Shown here piece after piece: positions 12,426 through 12,869 of a stretch of DNA of 12,869 nucleotides. How positions within the stretch are numbered: the stretch's first letter is position 1; each line of letters opens with the position of its first letter. This DNA comes from Desulfotomaculaceae bacterium (GTDB taxonomy: Bacteria > Bacillota > Desulfotomaculia > Desulfotomaculales > Pelotomaculaceae): positions 1-12,869 of the forward strand of contig JAQVLS010000023.1 in the NCBI GenBank assembly GCA_028704035.1. Direction: 5' to 3'. Under the pieces are notes generated by a model. That model ran no database searches. It was not told the DNA's origin and was given only the letters and a program-made list of their open reading frames with translations. The translations under genes and the position numbers were made by a program.

Positions 12426-12869
12426 GTGAAATATAATATTTATATTGATACCGCCGCCACCCTGGCCAAAAAGGCCGGCGAAATAATCAGGGACAAGTTC
12501 GGCGGGGACTTTGCGAAGGGATATAAATCATGTCCCTCAGACCTGGTTACTGAAGTGGACCGCAGGTCCGAGTCACTTATTACGGGAGAGCTGAGCGAGA
12601 AATTTCCCGGACATACCATTATCGGCGAGGAAAACAGCGGAAATGTAAAAAATATACAGAGGGGCTATACCTGGTACGTAGATCCCCTGGACGGCACTAC
12701 CAATTTTGTTTACGGCATTCCTTTCTGCTGCGTCTCCATCGGCCTGGCCTGTGATGGGAAAATGGTAGCCGGGGTTGTCTATGACCCGTTTCGCGACGAA
12801 TGTTTCTGCGCGGCAGCTGGCTGCGGGACAAGCTTGAATGGCAGAACAGTAAAAGTCGATCAGTCAAGA
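12426..12869 (+). CDS. inositol monophosphatase-family protein (N-terminal 148 codons, cut by window edge)
   Basis: Open from GTG at 12426 to the right edge, with AAAGGAG about 7 bases upstream. The family's metal-binding motifs are present: GEE (residues 67-69) and WYVDPLDGTTNF (83-94), with D86 and D89 as metal ligands. GDFAKGYKSCPSDLVTEVD before them corresponds to the substrate-adjacent strand. These magnesium-dependent, lithium-sensitive phosphatases dephosphorylate inositol 1-phosphate or related sugar phosphates and nucleotides (SuhB, CysQ or fructose-1,6-bisphosphatase-like members). The visible part does not decide which. About 110 residues, including the C-terminal metal aspartate, lie beyond the window. 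No frameshift is seen. Confidence 0.92.
   Translation, partial: MKYNIYIDTAATLAKKAGEIIRDKFGGDFAKGYKSCPSDLVTEVDRRSESLITGELSEKFPGHTIIGEENSGNVKNIQRGYTWYVDPLDGTTNFVYGIPFCCVSIGLACDGKMVAGVVYDPFRDECFCAAAGCGTSLNGRTVKVDQSR

Noticed and set aside
1..12869. CRISPR array, tRNA, rRNA or riboswitch
   Set aside because: No regularly spaced direct repeats, cloverleaf-like sequences with T-loop motifs, rRNA signatures or known aptamer cores were seen on either strand by eye.

Overview
The window looks like chromosomal DNA of a spore-forming, Gram-positive anaerobe of the class Clostridia. The Peptococcaceae group (Pelotomaculum or Desulfotomaculum-like) is my best guess. The reasons are strong AGGAGGTG-type Shine-Dalgarno sites, frequent TTG and GTG starts, a short YjcZ-like sporulation peptide, and the style of the helicase and dynamin-like proteins. 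The assignment is inference; no rRNA or other marker gene is present.

Layout from left to right. (1) Positions 1-502, minus strand: the N-terminal part of a BaiN/HI0933-type flavoprotein that runs off the left edge. (2) Positions 503-1243 hold no intact gene, but the minus strand carries a decayed IS200/IS605-type tnpB relic with a hairpin upstream of it. (3) A 35-residue YjcZ-like membrane peptide with its own terminator. (4) A 3.4-kb Ski2-like superfamily II helicase with an unusually long N-terminal region and a cysteine cluster. (5) A REP-like 13-bp inverted repeat between convergent genes. (6) A minus-strand SIR2-family protein with a zinc-ribbon. (7) Divergently from it, a plus-strand cluster of a tandem-GTPase dynamin-like protein followed by three small, tightly packed reading frames, the last of them tail-anchored in the membrane. 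The cluster ends at a perfect bidirectional terminator. (8) A minus-strand two-helix membrane protein. (9) An AT-rich promoter region, a phosphoglucomutase/phosphomannomutase with its terminator, a predicted alpha/alpha-toroid (six-hairpin glycosidase-like) protein, and the first 148 codons of an inositol monophosphatase-family gene that runs off the right edge.

The right-hand block (positions 9797-12869) looks like sugar-phosphate or polysaccharide metabolism, though each gene appears to have its own promoter. The most system-like part is positions 4980-9189: a SIR2-family protein divergent from a compact double dynamin that is followed by coiled-coil and tail-anchored small proteins. Bacterial dynamin-like proteins remodel or protect membranes and SIR2-like domains often act on NAD in prokaryotic defence. 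A membrane-stress or phage-response module is therefore a reasonable but untested hypothesis. The link between the two halves rests only on the shared 140-bp divergent intergenic region.
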